Origin: LMUY01 sp965198565
GTDB taxonomy: Bacteria; Pseudomonadota; Alphaproteobacteria; Acetobacterales; Acetobacteraceae
Length of the DNA: 64,000 bases
Direction of reading: 5' to 3'
NCBI GenBank assembly: GCA_965198565.1
Contig: OZ240665.1
Location: 3,038,001-3,102,000, forward strand
This document shows positions 34,147 to 43,307 of the stretch, in pieces; position 1 is the first letter of the stretch, and each line of letters opens with the position of its first letter. A program made the position numbers and the translations under genes. The notes beneath the pieces were generated by a model. That model did not search any database, had not been told where the DNA came from, and was given only the letters and a program-made list of their open reading frames with translations.

Positions 34147-35117
34147 TGCGTTCGCTCCGCCGTTTGAACCTGTCGCGTGCCGGGCTGGATGGTCTTGATG
34201 TAGGCGAGCAGCCGGACGAGCTCATCCTCCGGGATCACGCCCTTGAACGCCGGCATCACCTGCTTGTAGCCGGCAATCAGGTTGTGGTCGGGGTTCAGGA
34301 TCTTGTCGCGGATGAAGGTGTCGTCAGCCTTGACGACGTCGCCGCTCGCGAGCTTGACATCGGAGCCCCAGAGCCCGGCGAGCGAGGGCGCTTTCACCGC
34401 GCTGCCATCGCCGTGGCAGCCGCTGCAGCCGTAATTGGCGAACAGCGCATGGCCGGCATTGGCCAGGCTGATGAAGCTGCCAGAGCTTTGCAGCCATTTT
34501 GCATAATCCGCCGGCGTCATGATGGTGAGCAAGCCGTCCATCGCCGAATGGTCGGTGCCGCAGAACTCGCTGCAGAAGATCCGGTAGGTGCCGGGCCGGT
34601 CGGCGTTGAACCAGATCTGCGTGTAGCGGCCCGGCAACGTCTCCATCTGGATGCGCAGCGCCGGGATGTACAAGGAGTGGATCACGTCCTGGCTGATCAT
34701 GTTGATCATGATCGGTTCGCCCGTCGGGACGTGCAGGTCGTTGATTTCCTGTTGCCCGCCAGGGTGCTGGAATTTCCACATCCATTGCCGGCCGATCGCG
34801 GCGATTTCGGTGGCGTTGGCCGGCGGCGTCTTGTGCACCATGAACATGGTGGCGCCCCACGCGAAGAAGATCAGCGTGAGCACGAACGGGATGATCATCC
34901 ATGCGAGTTCGAGCGTGCGGTCGCGATCTTCGCGATAGGCCCGATTGACCTTGCGGCCATCGCGGTAGCGGATCGCGAAGAATGTGATGCCGATGAAGAT
35001 CGGCACCACCAGCAGCAGTGTCAGCGCGGTGAACAGCCAGATGAGCGTGTCCGTTTCGCCTGCGCTGGCGGAGGCAGCGGCCGGCCAGATGGCAAGCGGG
35101 TAGTCGCTCGGGTTCAT
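34143..35117 (-). CDS. ctaC: cytochrome c oxidase subunit II with fused cytochrome c (caa3)
   Basis: A 324-residue protein: two N-terminal helices (25-50 and 70-95), a cupredoxin domain and a C-terminal cytochrome c domain. CuA ligands are visible as His147 (QDVIHSLY), Cys182, Glu184, Cys186, His190 and Met193 (CSEFCGTDHSAM). Heme c is bound by CSGCH (231-235), with a likely axial Met in QVMPAFKG. The fused cytochrome defines the caa3 type and accepts electrons from ActE or directly from the ACIII complex. ATG at 35117 overlaps the preceding stop as ATGA. Confidence 0.95.
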   Translation of the reverse strand: MNPSDYPLAIWPAAASASAGETDTLIWLFTALTLLLVVPIFIGITFFAIRYRDGRKVNRAYREDRDRTLELAWMIIPFVLTLIFFAWGATMFMVHKTPPANATEIAAIGRQWMWKFQHPGGQQEINDLHVPTGEPIMINMISQDVIHSLYIPALRIQMETLPGRYTQIWFNADRPGTYRIFCSEFCGTDHSAMDGLLTIMTPADYAKWLQSSGSFISLANAGHALFANYGCSGCHGDGSAVKAPSLAGLWGSDVKLASGDVVKADDTFIRDKILNPDHNLIAGYKQVMPAFKGVIPEDELVRLLAYIKTIQPGTRQVQTAERTQ

Positions 35118-35674
35118 GGTGCAGTGTCCAGCGGATGGCCGATGATCAGCGCCATGGCCCGGTCGATCGGGATACGGCCATGCTGGTCATCGATCCGCGC
35201 ATAGTTGTTGAGCAGTTGGTCTTCGGCCGCGCGCAAGTGCGACAGGTCCATCACGGGGTCGGCCTGCAAGTTCGGCGCTGGCGGCGGCTCGTGCGTGGTC
35301 TGCTGCGGCGTGAGCGCGGCCTGGCGGTGCTCACGCTGCGGTATGATCAAACTCTCGAAGCCGATCATCAAGAACACCATCAGGAACGCGATGCCGGCCA
35401 AGCTGACCAGCACGCGCGCCATCAAGCCGGGGTTCATGTCCGCCGTTTCGTGGCCGGCGGCGAGGGCAGGGCGGCTCGGCGGCGCTTGGTGGCGCCCGCG
35501 CCCATCATCCTCGGGCTCCAGCTCCTCCGTTCCTATGGCCGGTTGCGGCGCGGTGACGGCGGGCACGACGAAGCGAACGGCCACGGCCACGCCGCTGATC
35601 ACCAGCGCCGCGCGAGCCGCCAGTCCGGCCAGCGCGGCCGCCGTGCTCCGGCGCTGTGCCGCCCTATCCGGCAT
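35114..35674 (-). CDS. two-helix membrane protein of the ACIII-caa3 operon
   Basis: A 186-residue protein of no recognised family. It has an N-terminal hydrophobic segment (ALAGLAARAALVISGVAVAVRFVV), an acidic/proline linker, a second helix (MARVLVSLAGIAFLMVFLMIGF) and a C-terminal tail on one side of the membrane ending in DLSHLRAAEDQLLNNYARID and RIPIDRAMALIIG. The tail pattern (helix, then IPIDRAM) looks like that of small proteins next to caa3 oxidases elsewhere (recalled resemblance). It overlaps actF by 11 bases and subunit II by four. An assembly factor or supercomplex linker is a reasonable guess. Confidence 0.65.
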   Translation of the reverse strand: MPDRAAQRRSTAAALAGLAARAALVISGVAVAVRFVVPAVTAPQPAIGTEELEPEDDGRGRHQAPPSRPALAAGHETADMNPGLMARVLVSLAGIAFLMVFLMIGFESLIIPQREHRQAALTPQQTTHEPPPAPNLQADPVMDLSHLRAAEDQLLNNYARIDDQHGRIPIDRAMALIIGHPLDTAP

Positions 35675-36674
35675 GGCTTCGCTCCGCCCGCGGCAGCAGC
35701 AGCAGCATCAACCCGACCATCAATCCGCCAAAGCCGACCGTTGCAAGCAGGTCCGGCGCGGTGATGCTGAAGTGGCCGCGAAACGCCGGCGTCACCAGCC
35801 AAAGCGTCTCCATCCAGTGGGCCAGCAGCAGCATCGCCGCCACGCTCGCCAGTACGGCGGGGAGGCGCGCCAGGGCGGAGGGCAAGATCGCCAGCGCCAA
35901 GACCGTCGCCACCGCCGCGAACGCCACCGTTGCCGTGCCGCCGCCGCCGAGCCGCGCCTGATACCACACGATCTCTCCCGGCAAATCCGCCGACCAGATG
36001 ACAAGGTATTGGACGAAGTGGAGGAAGCCCCAGAGCGCGAGCACGGCGGTGAGCAGCAGGGCCATTCCCTGGCCGGCGAACCGGGTGGAGCTGCGGACGG
36101 CAACCACAAAGGCCAGCAGGCAGCAGGCTGTACCTAACTCCGAGCTGATCACCAACAGCCCGATGGCCGACGAGTTCAGGCCCGGTTGCAATGCCATCAC
36201 CCAGTCCACCGCCGCCACGCTGAGCAGACAGACCTGCAGCATGCAGCCAAGCACGGCCAGGCTCCGCCGCGGCTGCGCCGGCGTGCGGCTGAAGATTACG
36301 GCAAACAGCGACAACACGACGAGAATCACGATCATCCGAACGTCGAAGCCGCCACCGCCCGCCCAAGCCGGGGGCGGCGATCCGTCCAGCCCCGGCCGCC
36401 GAAACAACCCGTGCTGCAGCAAGAGCGGAAGGGCGAACAGGCTCACCACGGGCAGCAGCAAAACGGCCCGGCGCAACACCGGCAACACCGACCAGCCGAC
36501 ATAGCCGAGCGCTTCCTGCGCCAACACCAGCAGCAACGCGCCCGCCGGAATGCCAAACACCAGCAGCCAGCCCGCCAGATAGGACGGCATCACATCGGCG
36601 CCGCCGAGTGCTGCCAGCACCCATCCTGCCGCTGCCAGCACGCCGACCAGAAGGGTCGCGAGCGCCGCTTTCAC
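35664..36674 (-). CDS. actF: alternative complex III subunit ActF
   Basis: A 336-residue polytopic protein with about ten hydrophobic helices. MPSYLAGWLLVFGIPAGALLLVL, DWVMALQPGLNSSAIGLLVIS, and WGFLHFVQYLVIWSADLPGE are the diagnostic ActF blocks (quinol:cytochrome c oxidoreductase quinone-binding subunit 2). ActF is related to ActC/NrfD, with a four-helix bundle that may carry protons. It is somewhat shorter than several described ActF proteins. ATG at 36674 overlaps the actE stop as ATGA. Confidence 0.9.
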   Translation of the reverse strand: MKAALATLLVGVLAAAGWVLAALGGADVMPSYLAGWLLVFGIPAGALLLVLAQEALGYVGWSVLPVLRRAVLLLPVVSLFALPLLLQHGLFRRPGLDGSPPPAWAGGGGFDVRMIVILVVLSLFAVIFSRTPAQPRRSLAVLGCMLQVCLLSVAAVDWVMALQPGLNSSAIGLLVISSELGTACCLLAFVVAVRSSTRFAGQGMALLLTAVLALWGFLHFVQYLVIWSADLPGEIVWYQARLGGGGTATVAFAAVATVLALAILPSALARLPAVLASVAAMLLLAHWMETLWLVTPAFRGHFSITAPDLLATVGFGGLMVGLMLLLLPRAERSHAG

Positions 36675-37201
36675 TTCGCCGCCGCCAATTTCTCTTGGTC
36701 CGCCGCGGGCAAGCTGGCGATCTGGCTGCCCTGGCTCAACTGCAACGCGCGGATATAGGCGATGATGGCCCAGCGATCCGCCGGCGGGACCCGGTCGGCA
36801 TAGCTATACATCGCGCCGTAGCCATCGGTGATCACGTCGTAGAACACCTGCGCCTTGGCGGTGCGCAGCGTGCCATCGACGAACGAGGGCGGCTGCGGAA
36901 AGCCGCGCTGCACGATCATGCCCTCGCCGTTGCCGGCGCGGCCGTGGCATGGCGTGCAGAAGATGTCGTAGCGCTGTTTGCCACGGTCCAGCAGGGCGGC
37001 GTCGATCGTGGTGGGTTCGGGCGCCGGGCCGTTTGGCTCGTCACGCGCCACCGTGCCGGGAACGGGATGGCGCATCGCGGTGCCGTCCTTGAAGAATGTC
37101 GTGCGGTCCCAATTGCGCAACGAATTCTGCGTATACATGTCCTCCCGCTTGCACCCGGCGAGCGCCGCCAGCAGCGCGGCAATTAGCAGCAGGCGACTCA
37201 T
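36671..37201 (-). CDS. actE: alternative complex III subunit ActE, monoheme cytochrome c lipoprotein
   Basis: A 176-residue periplasmic lipoprotein. The signal peptide ends with lipobox ALAGC at residues 12-17. Heme is bound at CTPCHGRAGNGEGM, with a Met ligand likely in the TDGYGAMYSYADRV region. MYTQNSLRNWDRTTFF and the ADRWAIIAYIRALQLSQ end are typical of ActE. It should pass electrons from the ActA/ActB side to the oxidase. ATG at 37201 overlaps the actD stop. Confidence 0.92.
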   Translation of the reverse strand: MSRLLLIAALLAALAGCKREDMYTQNSLRNWDRTTFFKDGTAMRHPVPGTVARDEPNGPAPEPTTIDAALLDRGKQRYDIFCTPCHGRAGNGEGMIVQRGFPQPPSFVDGTLRTAKAQVFYDVITDGYGAMYSYADRVPPADRWAIIAYIRALQLSQGSQIASLPAADQEKLAAAK

Positions 37202-37773
37202 CGTGGCACCCGGTGTACGTTGCGCGGCTGCATGGCGAGATCGGCGATGGCGCGCTCCACGAACGCCGGGTCGAAATCGTTGGTGCGGCTTTCCACGGCC
37301 AGGAAGAAGCGCTCTTCCGTCGCCCGAGTGAAGTTCGGGATGTTGAATGCGGGGTGGTTCAAGCGCGGCAACCGGCTGAACGCCAGCATGGCCGCCACCA
37401 CCGCCAACGCCCCGACCAATGCCGCGAACGACACGCTCGGCACGACATAGGCCGGCCAACTGAAGAACGGCCGGCCGCCGATGTTGAAGCGATAGGACAG
37501 CATGGTGGCATAGCTGCACATGCCGAACATCACGGCTGCGCCAACGGCCGCACCGAGCAGCGCAAATGGATAGATCGGTTGCGCACGGTATTGCAGGATT
37601 TCGGCGGCGCCCCAAACGGGCGTGGGAGAGAACGCTTCCAGCCGCTCGAAGCCGCGGTCGCGCAACGCCTGCAACGCCGCCAGCATGGCTTCCGCGGTGT
37701 CGAACTCCGCGGCCACGCCCCAGAGCGGCGCGCCGGATGCGTGCTGCGCCCCCGTGTCGTGCCCCTCAGCCAC
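37198..37773 (-). CDS. actD: alternative complex III subunit ActD (DUF3341)
   Basis: A 191-residue protein with a cytoplasmic N-terminal domain (WGVAAEFDTAEAMLAALQALRDRGFERLEAFSP in two stretches), then two helices (about 68-90 and 110-135) and a C-terminal domain ending in ERAIADLAMQPRNVHRV. This is the DUF3341 layout of ActD. It interacts with ActC and ActF in the structures of ACIII; no cofactor is bound. It overlaps actC by eight bases. Confidence 0.92.
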   Translation of the reverse strand: MAEGHDTGAQHASGAPLWGVAAEFDTAEAMLAALQALRDRGFERLEAFSPTPVWGAAEILQYRAQPIYPFALLGAAVGAAVMFGMCSYATMLSYRFNIGGRPFFSWPAYVVPSVSFAALVGALAVVAAMLAFSRLPRLNHPAFNIPNFTRATEERFFLAVESRTNDFDPAFVERAIADLAMQPRNVHRVPR

Positions 37774-39163
37774 GCGGCGCCACCAGGAACGAACGCCGCA
37801 CCCCCACCAGCGACATCACCGGCAGGTAGCGCACCGCGAGCAACAGCAAGAACAGGAACAGGCCGATGGTGCCGACGAACGTGCCGACGCCGACTAGGTC
37901 CATCTCATAAGGATGCGCCATCGAGGGCAGGAAGTCGTGCTGCAGGGTGACGACGATGACGGTGAAATGGTCTGCCCACATCGCTACGGCGACCAGCAAG
38001 CCGACCACGAACAGCGCCGCGGCCGAGCGTCGCAGCGCTGGAATCCAGAACAGTTGCACGGGGATCAGCCCGCAGGAGATGATGACCCAGGCGGCCCAGG
38101 CATGGGCGCCGAAAAACCGCCGCACCATCACGCCGTGGTCGAAGCTGCTCCCGGTCAGCGCGGTCATGCCGAACTCCATGCCGTAGCAATACAGCATCGC
38201 CAGCCCAAGCCCGAGCAAGAGCGTGGCGAGCAGCGCGATATGCCGCTCGACGATGAGGTGCGACAGCGGGAACACGTAGCGCAATGTGACCAGCAGGGCG
38301 GACACCATGCCCACGCCGGCAAACAGCGCCGCCACCACGAAGATCACCGGCTGCATGGTATCGTGCCAACCCGGCTCGATGGTGCCGGCGAACATCACCG
38401 CGGCCCCGGTCTGCAGCGCCATCACGACGACGATGCCGCAGACGGCGAGCGTTTTGTAGGTGTGCCACCAGCGCTGCCACTGCCCGACGGAGCCGCGCCA
38501 GCCAAGCGCCGCAACACCGTACATGTGGGCCTTCAGCAGCCGCGTCCAATGGCCGGGCCGGCCGAACTCCCACTCCACGCGATCAATCGCCCGGTCCCGC
38601 ATCGCGGCCAGATCCGGCAGCAGCCCGACGTACCAGAACGACAGGGACACGCCGAGGAAGCTGATGATGTCCACCGCGTCCCAGACCAGCGGGCTGCGGA
38701 ATTGCGGCCATAGCAGCATGGTGTTGGGGTAGGGCAGGTTCCAGAAGAAGAACCAGGGCCGTCCTAAGTGGATGATCGGGTAGAGCCCGGCGGCCGCGGC
38801 GGCGATCAGCGCCATCGTCTCGGTGATGCGGTTCACCGCCCCGCGCCAGCGCGCGCCCAGCAACAGCAGCATCGCCGAGACCATCAGCCCGCCACAGGCA
38901 ACCCCGATCCACCAGTCGTAGCCCACGATGTCCAGCGCCCAGGTGACGGGGATGTTGTTGCCCCAAACGCCCACGCCTTCGTAAAGCACGTCCACCAGGC
39001 AGACGACCAGGACGGCGATCAGCAGCAGGGAAAACGCGAACGCATACCACCAGCGCACGCCGCCTCCGTGGCCGAACGCCACGTCCGTCACGTCGCGCCC
39101 GGCGGTCGCCCAACTGGGTTCGCCGGGGGCCAGCCGCTCGCCCGGGGGAAGGGTGATGCTCAT
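37766..39163 (-). CDS. actC: alternative complex III subunit ActC (NrfD-like)
   Basis: A 465-residue protein with about ten helices of the PsrC/NrfD family, the likely quinol-oxidising membrane subunit. Visible blocks: GVWGNNIPVTWALDIVGYDWWIG, LYPIIHLGRPWFFFWNLPYPN and LWPQFRSPLVWDAVDI, which are the ActC signature. The quinol site in homologues lies near the periplasmic His and Asp at the start of these segments. ATG 39163 is four bases after the actB stop. Confidence 0.93.
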   Translation of the reverse strand: MSITLPPGERLAPGEPSWATAGRDVTDVAFGHGGGVRWWYAFAFSLLLIAVLVVCLVDVLYEGVGVWGNNIPVTWALDIVGYDWWIGVACGGLMVSAMLLLLGARWRGAVNRITETMALIAAAAAGLYPIIHLGRPWFFFWNLPYPNTMLLWPQFRSPLVWDAVDIISFLGVSLSFWYVGLLPDLAAMRDRAIDRVEWEFGRPGHWTRLLKAHMYGVAALGWRGSVGQWQRWWHTYKTLAVCGIVVVMALQTGAAVMFAGTIEPGWHDTMQPVIFVVAALFAGVGMVSALLVTLRYVFPLSHLIVERHIALLATLLLGLGLAMLYCYGMEFGMTALTGSSFDHGVMVRRFFGAHAWAAWVIISCGLIPVQLFWIPALRRSAAALFVVGLLVAVAMWADHFTVIVVTLQHDFLPSMAHPYEMDLVGVGTFVGTIGLFLFLLLLAVRYLPVMSLVGVRRSFLVAPRG

Positions 39164-39167
39164 CGCG

Positions 39168-42095
39168 TTAGCCCGCCGTTGCTTGTTTGCCGGGCCGCGG
39201 AGCGCGCTCGGCCAGATAGGTGGTGCGCGGGCGCACGTTCAGTTCGCCGAGCAGGGCGTAGTTCCGGTCATCCGCGCGCGCGGCCGCCACCGCGCTGCTG
39301 TTGTCGTGCAGGTCTCCGAAGGTGATGGCGCGGGTCGGGCAAGCGCCCTGGCAAGCCGTCTGCACCACGCCGTCCGCGATGGAGCCATCACGCTTGTCCG
39401 CGTCGATGCGCGCGGTTTCGATGCGCTGGATGCAGTAGGTGCACTTCTCCATCACGCCGCGGCTGCGCACCGTCACCTCCGGGTTGTTGCGCAGCGAGAT
39501 GCTGGGCGCCGTTCCCCCCGAATAATCGAGATAGTTGAACCGCCGCACCTTATACGGGCAATTGCCGGAGCAGGCGCGCGTGCCGACGCAGCGGTTGTAC
39601 ACCATCACGTTCAGGCCCTCGCCGTCGTGCAGCGTGGCCTCGACCGGGCAGCCGACCTCGCACGGCGCCTGCTCGCAATGCATGCATGGAACCGGCTGAA
39701 AATGCGTCGCCGGGGTTTCGGCCGGGCCTTCGTAATAGCGGTCGACCCGCAGCCAATGCATCTCGCGCCCGAGCGCCACCTGCTCGCGCCCGACCACGGC
39801 GATGTTGTTTTCCGACTGGCAGGCCACCACGCAGGCGTTGCAGCCGATGCAGGCGTCCAGGTCGATCACCATGCCCCAGGCGGTGCCATTGTCCTTTCGC
39901 GGCGGCGTGTACAGCGTTGGCTGCGACCAGCTCTGCGTCTCGCCGACGGGGGGTTCGCCCTCGTGTTGCACGCGAACGAAGTCGTGGCCTTCCATCGTGT
40001 TGTGGTCTTGCGTGGTGGCGAACGACATCGTCTGCCCGGTCTTGTGCAGGCTCGCGCCGCCGGCCGCCCAAGGGTCGTCGGTGCCGCGCAGCACGGACGC
40101 GTTGTAGCCCGCGCCCGCCGACAGCATTTCCGGCGCGTCACGGCCGTAGCCGAGCGTGAGCCCCAGCACCTGGTCCGCCTGGCCCGGCATGATCCAGACT
40201 GGCCCGGTGATCTCCGCCGCCGCCACTTTCACCGTCACGATGTCACCCGTGTGCAGGCGCTCGCGCGCGGCCAAGGCGGGCGCCACGAACACCGCATTGT
40301 CCCAGGTGATCTTGGTGAGCGGCTTAGGAAGCTCCTGTAGCCAGCCATTGTTGCCGGAGCGCCCGTCCCACACCGTCGGGTCGGGCCGGAACGCGATGCT
40401 GAGCGTGGCGGGCGGGGCGGGCGGCGTCGCGCGGGGCGGCACCAAGGTTGCGGTCTGCTCCGGCAAGGCGCTGTCGGCAACGAAGCCCGCGAGCAGCATG
40501 GCGTCCCATTTCGGCGCGAACGTGTCCGGCGTGTCGCTGCCCTGCCAATAGCCGCGCACCAGGTCGAGCGCGGACTTGGGCGCCGGGTCGATGAGCAGGG
40601 AGAGCACCTCGGCCGGCGTCTTGCCCTGGTAAAACGGATCGATGGTCGGCTGCATCAGCCCCACCGTGCCGTCGATCGAGCGGGCATCGCCCCAGGATTC
40701 CAGCGGATGGTTCAGCGGCACATGCCAGTCGCTGTGCAGCGCCGTCTCGTCCACCCAGGCGCCGGCATGGATCTTCATGGCCACGCGGGATAGCGCGGCG
40801 GTGAAGCCGAGCGAGCCTGGCGCGTCATACACCGGGTTGCTGTCGAGCATCACCAGGGTGGACACCGCACCCGTCTGCATCGCCGCCACCAGGTCGGCGA
40901 TCGTCTCGCCGGTTTCCAGCGCCGGTGCGGTGTAGAACACGGTTTGCCCGGCATTGCCGAGCGCGGCATTCAGGCGATGTACCGCTTCCTGGATCGCCAC
41001 CGGCGCCGAGCTGCCGGCAATCACCAACCCGGCGCCGCGATTGGCCTGCAACGCCGCCAATACCTGCGCGCGCCACGCCGCACTGGACGAACTGGGCGCG
41101 GAGCCGGACGCCGGCGCCGGGCTCGCTCCGCCCGAAACGTCTGCCAGCAGCCCCATCACCAACGCATGCAGGTCCGCCGGTGTGGCCACGAGGGGGTGGT
41201 CCGCCTTGGCCGAGGTCAGCGTCGGAACCGACCCGGCGTTGAACAGCGGCAGCAAGCTCCCCGCCTTGGCCGAGGCCGCGCGTGCCTGCACCCAGTCGCG
41301 CGACACGCCGACCTGGTGCGGCCCCGGGTCGAGGAAATCGCCCTCGAACGCCACCAGAACGCGCGCGCGCTCGAACCGCCACCGCGTCTCCAGCTTGCGC
41401 CCGAACGCCGCCTCGGCCGCCGCGTAGACGGGGCCCGAACGATCGGCCGCGGCATGGCTGTGCCAGTGCAGCTTGGGGAAGTCGTGCTGCATGGCCGCGA
41501 TCTGTGCCCGTAGCGATGGCGAGCTGACAGGGCCGGTCAGCAGCCGCAAGCCCTCGCCGCCCGCCGCGCGCAATGCGGCAAAGCGGCCCAGCGTGGCGCC
41601 GCGGAAGGCTTGCCAATCGCTGTCTTCGTTCAGGTGCCGTACGCTTTGCGAGCGCCCGGGGTCGTACATGTCCAGCACGGAGGCTTGGCCGAATATGTCG
41701 GTGCCGCCGCGTGACCATGGATGCTGCGGGTTACCCTCGATCTTGAGCGGGCGGCCGTTGCGCGTCGTCACCAGGATGCCGTTGGCGAACCCGTCCAGCA
41801 GCGTGATGGAGGCATAATGGATGGCCTCGCTGGCCTGCACGCGCTCCGGCTGCGTCACCCAGGGCACTTCCTGCGAGCGCGAGTCGGGCGTCTGGTCACA
41901 TCCTGCCAGCCCCGCCAGCGCGAACGAGGCGGCCATCAGGCGCAGGAACTGCCGCCGCTCCGGCCCGGCGGCGAGATGGCTCACGGCGCCATATTCCTTG
42001 TGCAGGAAGCGCCGGAACTCCGGCGTGTCGGCCAGTTGCTCGAGGCTGCGCCATTGCTGCGGCCGAAGCTTGGCGCCGGGCGTCACGCGGCTCAT
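39168..42095 (-). CDS. actB: alternative complex III subunit ActB, iron-sulfur protein with molybdopterin-type domain
   Basis: A 975-residue extracytoplasmic subunit. The N terminus has a Tat-like signal (RRQFLRLMAASFALAGLAGC, about residues 47-66). Residues 80-690 form a degenerate molybdopterin-oxidoreductase domain (KIEGNPQHPWSRGGTD near its start) without apparent cofactor ligands. The C-terminal 280 residues are a ferredoxin-like part with cysteine clusters CIGCNACVVAC, CMHCEQAPCEVGCP, CVGTRACSGNCP, CTYC and CQGACP, sites for one [3Fe-4S] and three [4Fe-4S] clusters in homologues. ATG 42095 overlaps the actA stop as ATGA. Confidence 0.94.
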   Translation of the reverse strand: MSRVTPGAKLRPQQWRSLEQLADTPEFRRFLHKEYGAVSHLAAGPERRQFLRLMAASFALAGLAGCDQTPDSRSQEVPWVTQPERVQASEAIHYASITLLDGFANGILVTTRNGRPLKIEGNPQHPWSRGGTDIFGQASVLDMYDPGRSQSVRHLNEDSDWQAFRGATLGRFAALRAAGGEGLRLLTGPVSSPSLRAQIAAMQHDFPKLHWHSHAAADRSGPVYAAAEAAFGRKLETRWRFERARVLVAFEGDFLDPGPHQVGVSRDWVQARAASAKAGSLLPLFNAGSVPTLTSAKADHPLVATPADLHALVMGLLADVSGGASPAPASGSAPSSSSAAWRAQVLAALQANRGAGLVIAGSSAPVAIQEAVHRLNAALGNAGQTVFYTAPALETGETIADLVAAMQTGAVSTLVMLDSNPVYDAPGSLGFTAALSRVAMKIHAGAWVDETALHSDWHVPLNHPLESWGDARSIDGTVGLMQPTIDPFYQGKTPAEVLSLLIDPAPKSALDLVRGYWQGSDTPDTFAPKWDAMLLAGFVADSALPEQTATLVPPRATPPAPPATLSIAFRPDPTVWDGRSGNNGWLQELPKPLTKITWDNAVFVAPALAARERLHTGDIVTVKVAAAEITGPVWIMPGQADQVLGLTLGYGRDAPEMLSAGAGYNASVLRGTDDPWAAGGASLHKTGQTMSFATTQDHNTMEGHDFVRVQHEGEPPVGETQSWSQPTLYTPPRKDNGTAWGMVIDLDACIGCNACVVACQSENNIAVVGREQVALGREMHWLRVDRYYEGPAETPATHFQPVPCMHCEQAPCEVGCPVEATLHDGEGLNVMVYNRCVGTRACSGNCPYKVRRFNYLDYSGGTAPSISLRNNPEVTVRSRGVMEKCTYCIQRIETARIDADKRDGSIADGVVQTACQGACPTRAITFGDLHDNSSAVAAARADDRNYALLGELNVRPRTTYLAERAPRPGKQATAG

Positions 42096-42790
42096 CGATG
42101 ACAAATCGAGCAGTCGGACAGGCGCTGCGGCCCGGCGACGTGATTTTGCAGCACCAGCGCCGCACCCTTTGCCGCCTGGTCGTCCGGCGCCACCCATTCC
42201 ATGTTCCAGACCTGGTCTGGCGTGCGCAGGTAGTTGGCGGGTGCGCGATGGCAGTTCAGGCAGAACTCCATGCGGAACGACTGCGCCGGGTAGGTGAGCT
42301 GCATGGTATCGACCGCGCCGTGACAACTCGAGCAACCGACGCCTTTGGCGATGTGGATCGAGTGATTGAAATAGACATAGTCCGGTAGACGGTTCACCCG
42401 CGTCCAATGCATCGGCTCGTTGTTGGCGTAGCTGTCGCGCACCGGCGCCAGCATGGGCGCTCCGGTCCAAATCTGCGAATGGCACGTCATGCAGGTGTGC
42501 GTCGGCGGCAGCCCGGCGGTGGCCTGCTGCTCCACTTGCTCGTGGCAGTTGCGGCAGTCGATGCCCAATTCGCCGGAATGATGCTTGTGGCTGAACGGCA
42601 CCGGCTGCGCGGGCGCCACGCCGACGCTGCCGACGAAATAGCCATGCGACCAGAGGTAGAGCCCGGTGCCGCCGCCAAGCAGCGCGACGAAGACGGTGAG
42701 AATGACGAGGCGCAGGACCGCGTCCGCACCGGGGGCAAAGAGCTGCCGGATCTGCTGCTCACGGCCAGCGCTGGCAAGCGTGGTCGACAT
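42092..42790 (-). CDS. actA: alternative complex III subunit ActA, pentaheme cytochrome c
   Basis: A 232-residue protein with one N-terminal membrane helix (VLRLVILTVFVALLGGGTGL) and five heme c sites: CRNCH, CMTCH, CSSCH, CLNCH and CSICH. Other block HKHHSGELGIDCRNCHE is the ActA form. It passes electrons from the ActB clusters to ActE or the caa3 oxidase. First gene of the eleven-gene operon; the promoter lies upstream of 42790 in the AT-richer gap. Confidence 0.95.
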   Translation of the reverse strand: MSTTLASAGREQQIRQLFAPGADAVLRLVILTVFVALLGGGTGLYLWSHGYFVGSVGVAPAQPVPFSHKHHSGELGIDCRNCHEQVEQQATAGLPPTHTCMTCHSQIWTGAPMLAPVRDSYANNEPMHWTRVNRLPDYVYFNHSIHIAKGVGCSSCHGAVDTMQLTYPAQSFRMEFCLNCHRAPANYLRTPDQVWNMEWVAPDDQAAKGAALVLQNHVAGPQRLSDCSICHR

Positions 42791-43307
42791 TAAGGCTTAC
42801 GCATCGCGGAGCAGGCTGCAACACGCAGCTTGGCGAGAGCATCCATCCGGCTCAGCGACAACAGGGCCTCATGATCCAAAGCATCCTCTCCAAGCGCGTC
42901 GATAAAGCAGCAATATAGCAAATACTTATGACCACGACGGCAACAGCGGTGTTCTACAGTGGCAGGGTCGCATTTCTGCTGGCCATGCCGCTGTTTTAAT
43001 CATGCGCTGGAAGTCCACAAGAGCCCGGACACTCACGAAAGGCTGAACGTCCGTTCATGTTGCGGCAATGCCATGTCGAAGCGCAAGTTTGGTCGCCAGG
43101 GAAAAACCCCGACTCTGAAGATTTCGGGCCACGGCCGACGCAAGCCGCGCGGACCGACGCTGCGTCGGCTTGCTTTTGGCGGCGCGTTCGGGGTTTGCCG
43201 GGCGCGTTTTGCCTGCAGAATGGACTGAAAAGCTTGTTGCAGGCTTGTGTCGCGGGCGTTCGCGTGTTTTCCGTGACAGCCAACGGCAACTCGCGGAGAC
43301 TCGGACC
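42791..43307. other. divergent intergenic region with promoter of the ACIII operon and of the HU gene
   Basis: About 515 bases. The segment 42880-43000 is clearly AT-richer than the flanks and probably holds the ACIII promoter. A GAACG-TC-CGTTC inverted repeat lies at 43045-43056, and a pair of nine-base arms (GCCGACGCA / TGCGTCGGC) at 43134-43142 and 43161-43169 could form a hairpin. No convincing gene was seen on either strand. Confidence 0.45.

Noticed and set aside
35114..35674. Two separate small genes in the two-helix reading frame
   Set aside because: There is one uninterrupted frame whose start overlaps actF and whose stop overlaps subunit II; a second start at the internal Met is possible but not supported by a ribosome-binding site.
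43045..43056. LexA-type box near the HU gene
   Set aside because: GAACG-TC-CGTTC lacks the GTTC-N7-GTTC direct repeat used in Alphaproteobacteria.
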